Assembly: GCA_025997095.1 (NCBI GenBank)
Contig: BNUD01000110.1
Location: 1 to 7,095 of the forward strand
Length of the DNA: 7,095 bases
DNA from: Betaproteobacteria bacterium
Lineage (GTDB): Bacteria > Pseudomonadota > Gammaproteobacteria > Burkholderiales > Rhodocyclaceae
Direction: 5' to 3'
Shown here: positions 5,912 to 7,095 of the stretch, piece after piece
Numbering within the stretch: position 1 is the stretch's first letter
How the letters are laid out: each line of letters starts with the position of its first letter
The notes under the pieces: generated by a model
What the model saw: only the letters and a program-made list of their open reading frames with translations
Told to the model about the DNA's origin: nothing
Databases searched by the model: none
Made by a program: the position numbers and the translations under genes

Positions 5912-6877
5912 GTCCGCTCGCAAGTGAGGAATTTTGCTGTTTTTGATGAGGGCGAATTTATTGCTTGCTACGGGAAGCCAATCGCTTTCTTTCATTGCCC
6001 CGCCTGAACAAATTACATCAACAGGCGCGGAGCCACATTTGATGTTCTCGATAACAGAACGCGCCGGAGTATCTATGTTGCATTTGAAGCTATGACCTTC
6101 CCTTTGAGCATAGAAAGAACAGTTCCGCACAGTCAGGCTATTGGTAATCGTCGTGCTGGCAAGAGAAATGAACCCTTCATGGATGTCTTCAACCAAAACA
6201 GCGTCCCGAATGGTTGAACGCCATGTTTTCAATATCCCCACCTTACTGTTCCTCAAGATGAAGGATTGAAGCTGGGCATTGCTAATCTCCGCACCGCCCC
6301 GCAGATCGCAGTCTTCTATCAAAAAATCTGAGTAGGGCATCTTGCTTTTGTCGGAGAATGTGGCGGGGGAGGCGCTTCCCAATTGAGAACCAACAATCGT
6401 GCAGCCTTTCAGGGACAACGCTTTGTGTCCATCCAGAGAGAAGTAACGTGCTTTGCAGTTGCGTAACAATATTTTGCCTTCGCAGTTGATCGCATCTGGA
6501 TGATTAGGGTCGCTATCCGGATTGATAAATTCGCAATTTTCAAAAACAAGACCATCTGTTTGCGAATCGAATATTAGACCAGATGGATTTCCATCGACTT
6601 TGCAGCGTGAGAAAAGAACCTTTTTAGCGCCTCCCATATCAAAAATACCACTAAAATGACAATTAGTGAACGTACAATTGTTCAACCAGTCGAGCCTAAT
6701 ATCCCAGGTACTTGTGAAATCGCAGTCAACAAAATCAAAGTATCCCCAACTTCCACCGAATTTCTCGCTAGAGAAATCAAAGTTTTTGATCGTGATGCGT
6801 TGCTTACCGATTTTTTTAATCCGTAAATTTGCGTCTTTGAGATAAGCGTAAATTTCATCGGAATCACGGATTTTCAT
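5687..6877 (-). CDS. B1: leaderless beta-helix-like repeat protein, 396 aa
   Basis: The protein begins MKIRDSDEIYAYL and has no signal peptide or membrane segment, so a cytoplasmic location is predicted. From about residue 45 to 358 it is built of degenerate turns of roughly 18-26 residues with the pattern hydrophobic-x-hydrophobic-x-(N/D/G)-C-x-hydrophobic, for example FDFVDCDF, LVFENCEF, FLIEDCDL, LRIENCEL and LEIIGCSL. Cysteines recur near 52, 73, 92, 115, 141, 159, 190, 253, 334 and 354. This suggests a right-handed parallel beta-helix with a Cys ladder rather than canonical pentapeptide repeats. The start is supported by AAGGGAG seven bases upstream and by the 4-nt overlap with A1. Residues from about 176 to the end are nearly identical to B2; the first ~170 are private, though related to B4. 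The fold is inferred and no enzyme active site is recognised. A structural, binding or immunity-like role is only a guess. Confidence 0.9.
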   Translation of the reverse strand: MKIRDSDEIYAYLKDANLRIKKIGKQRITIKNFDFSSEKFGGSWGYFDFVDCDFTSTWDIRLDWLNNCTFTNCHFSGIFDMGGAKKVLFSRCKVDGNPSGLIFDSQTDGLVFENCEFINPDSDPNHPDAINCEGKILLRNCKARYFSLDGHKALSLKGCTIVGSQLGSASPATFSDKSKMPYSDFLIEDCDLRGGAEISNAQLQSFILRNSKVGILKTWRSTIRDAVLVEDIHEGFISLASTTITNSLTVRNCSFYAQREGHSFKCNIDTPARSVIENIKCGSAPVDVICSGGAMKESDWLPVASNKFALIKNSKIPHLRADWAQTEHLRIENCELGEVYIRDGRIGKLEIIGCSLMKLDVSRTQVKEQDVRIREGGKISGHVTVTEGSNIKLTPR

Positions 6878-7095
6878 GGCGTTACTCCCTTTTCATATGG
6901 GTCTTCCGGCTTGGTTGTATTTTCATCAGAGGAAGAAGTTTCTTTGGCAGGATAAATAACATCTTTTACCCAAGGATACTTCTTACTAAAGAACTTCGCT
7001 CTGAACCACCAATCCGGCACCTCGCCCCGTTCGCCGTAGGGGCGTTGAAAATAGTCCGTATTGGGGGGCGCAACTTGCGCGAGGAGACCGCTGCG
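6874..7095 (-). CDS. A1: C-terminal end of a family A protein (5' end outside window)
   Basis: This is the last 73 codons of a gene that enters from the right edge. The reading frame is open to the edge and ends in TGA at 6874-6876. The tail aligns by eye with the C-terminus of A2 (1787-3055): both contain GERGEVPDW, then a YPW segment and a DVI segment, and both end in a polar, Lys/Glu-rich tail with a KP(E/D)xPY motif. The stop overlaps the ATG of B1 (ATGA, 4 nt), which implies translational coupling. By homology with A2 and A3 the complete protein would be about 420 residues and Tat-exported, but its N-terminus is not visible. The family is not recognised and no catalytic motif is seen. 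Being a real gene end is nearly certain; function is unknown. Confidence 0.85.
   Translation of the reverse strand, partial: RSGLLAQVAPPNTDYFQRPYGERGEVPDWWFRAKFFSKKYPWVKDVIYPAKETSSSDENTTKPEDPYEKGVTP
6885..6891 (-). promoter_or_regulatory. Shine-Dalgarno site of B1
   Basis: AAGGGAG on the minus strand lies seven bases before the ATG of B1, inside the end of the A1 coding sequence. It fixes the B1 start as leaderless. The Tat-leader genes of this array lack any comparable site. Confidence 0.7.

Larger units (their letters stand above)
3615..6373. repeat. Tandem duplication, 1309-bp period, about 2.1 copies
   Basis: Every base from 3615 to 5064 can be matched at +1309 with only about fifteen differences that I could see by eye. 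The match starts abruptly at 3615/4924 and ends abruptly at 5064/6373. The stretch 4339-4744 versus 5648-6053 showed no difference at all. The unit is offset from the gene boundaries: it starts in the middle of one B gene and ends in the middle of the next. It therefore creates a fused B2 rather than a full extra copy. Scattered single-base differences argue against a simple assembly duplication. Confidence 0.9.

Noticed and set aside
4339..6053. Assembly artefact as the source of the 1309-bp duplication
   Set aside because: It cannot be excluded for the identical 406-bp part, but scattered differences between copies and a biologically sensible chimera favour a real duplication.
3615..6373. 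Possible CRISPR or short tandem repeat array
   Set aside because: The repeated unit is 1309 bp of coding DNA; there are no short evenly spaced repeats with spacers.
1..7095. Neisserial DNA-uptake sequences as a clue to the host
   Set aside because: The usual core GCCGTCTGAA or its complement was not found by eye, so assignment to that family is not supported.

Overview
The window is a compact, single-strand gene array. All seven substantial genes lie on the minus strand, so transcription runs from right (7095) to left (1). They are packed with 4-nt overlaps, 13-nt spacers or one 90-nt gap, and no stretch over 300 bases lacks a gene. Twin-arginine (Tat) signal peptides, Shine-Dalgarno sequences and bacterial codon structure point to a Gram-negative bacterium, probably a proteobacterium with balanced base composition. 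I could not assign a genus. Neisserial DNA-uptake words, tRNAs, rRNAs, transposases and CRISPR repeats were not seen.

Two unrelated protein families make up the array. Family A (A1 partial at 6874-7095, A2 at 1787-3055, A3 partial at 1-501) consists of Tat-exported proteins of unrecognised fold; A1's N-terminus lies outside the window. Family B (B1 5687-6877, B2 4378-5673, B3 3069-4364, B4 515-1696) consists of right-handed beta-helix-like proteins with a ladder of 'NC'/'DC'/'GC' turns. B2 and B3 carry the same Tat leader start as family A, whereas B1 and B4 start directly at MKI with no export signal. The order in transcription is A1-B1-B2-B3-A2-B4-A3. It follows a simple grammar: a leaderless B always follows an A gene, and a Tat-leader gene always follows a B gene after the same 13-nt spacer.

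The main interest is recombination. A block of about 277 bp (the last 74 codons of a B gene, the 13-nt spacer and the first 13-14 codons of the next Tat gene) occurs four times, and it joins B genes to either B or A genes. On top of this, 3615-6373 is a tandem duplication with a 1309-bp period. It shows B2 to be a chimera of a B3-type N-terminal half and a B1-type C-terminal half, exactly the product expected from unequal crossing-over between B1 and B3. A2 and A3 share a nearly identical first ~107 residues and then diverge abruptly. B2 and B3 also carry a run of eight G within the reading frame, a possible slippage site.

Function is not evident from the sequence. Tandem, mosaic, partly exported paralogues of two families resemble arrays of immunity or accessory proteins beside polymorphic toxin or secretion-system effectors, but no toxin or secretion gene is in the window, so that remains a hypothesis.
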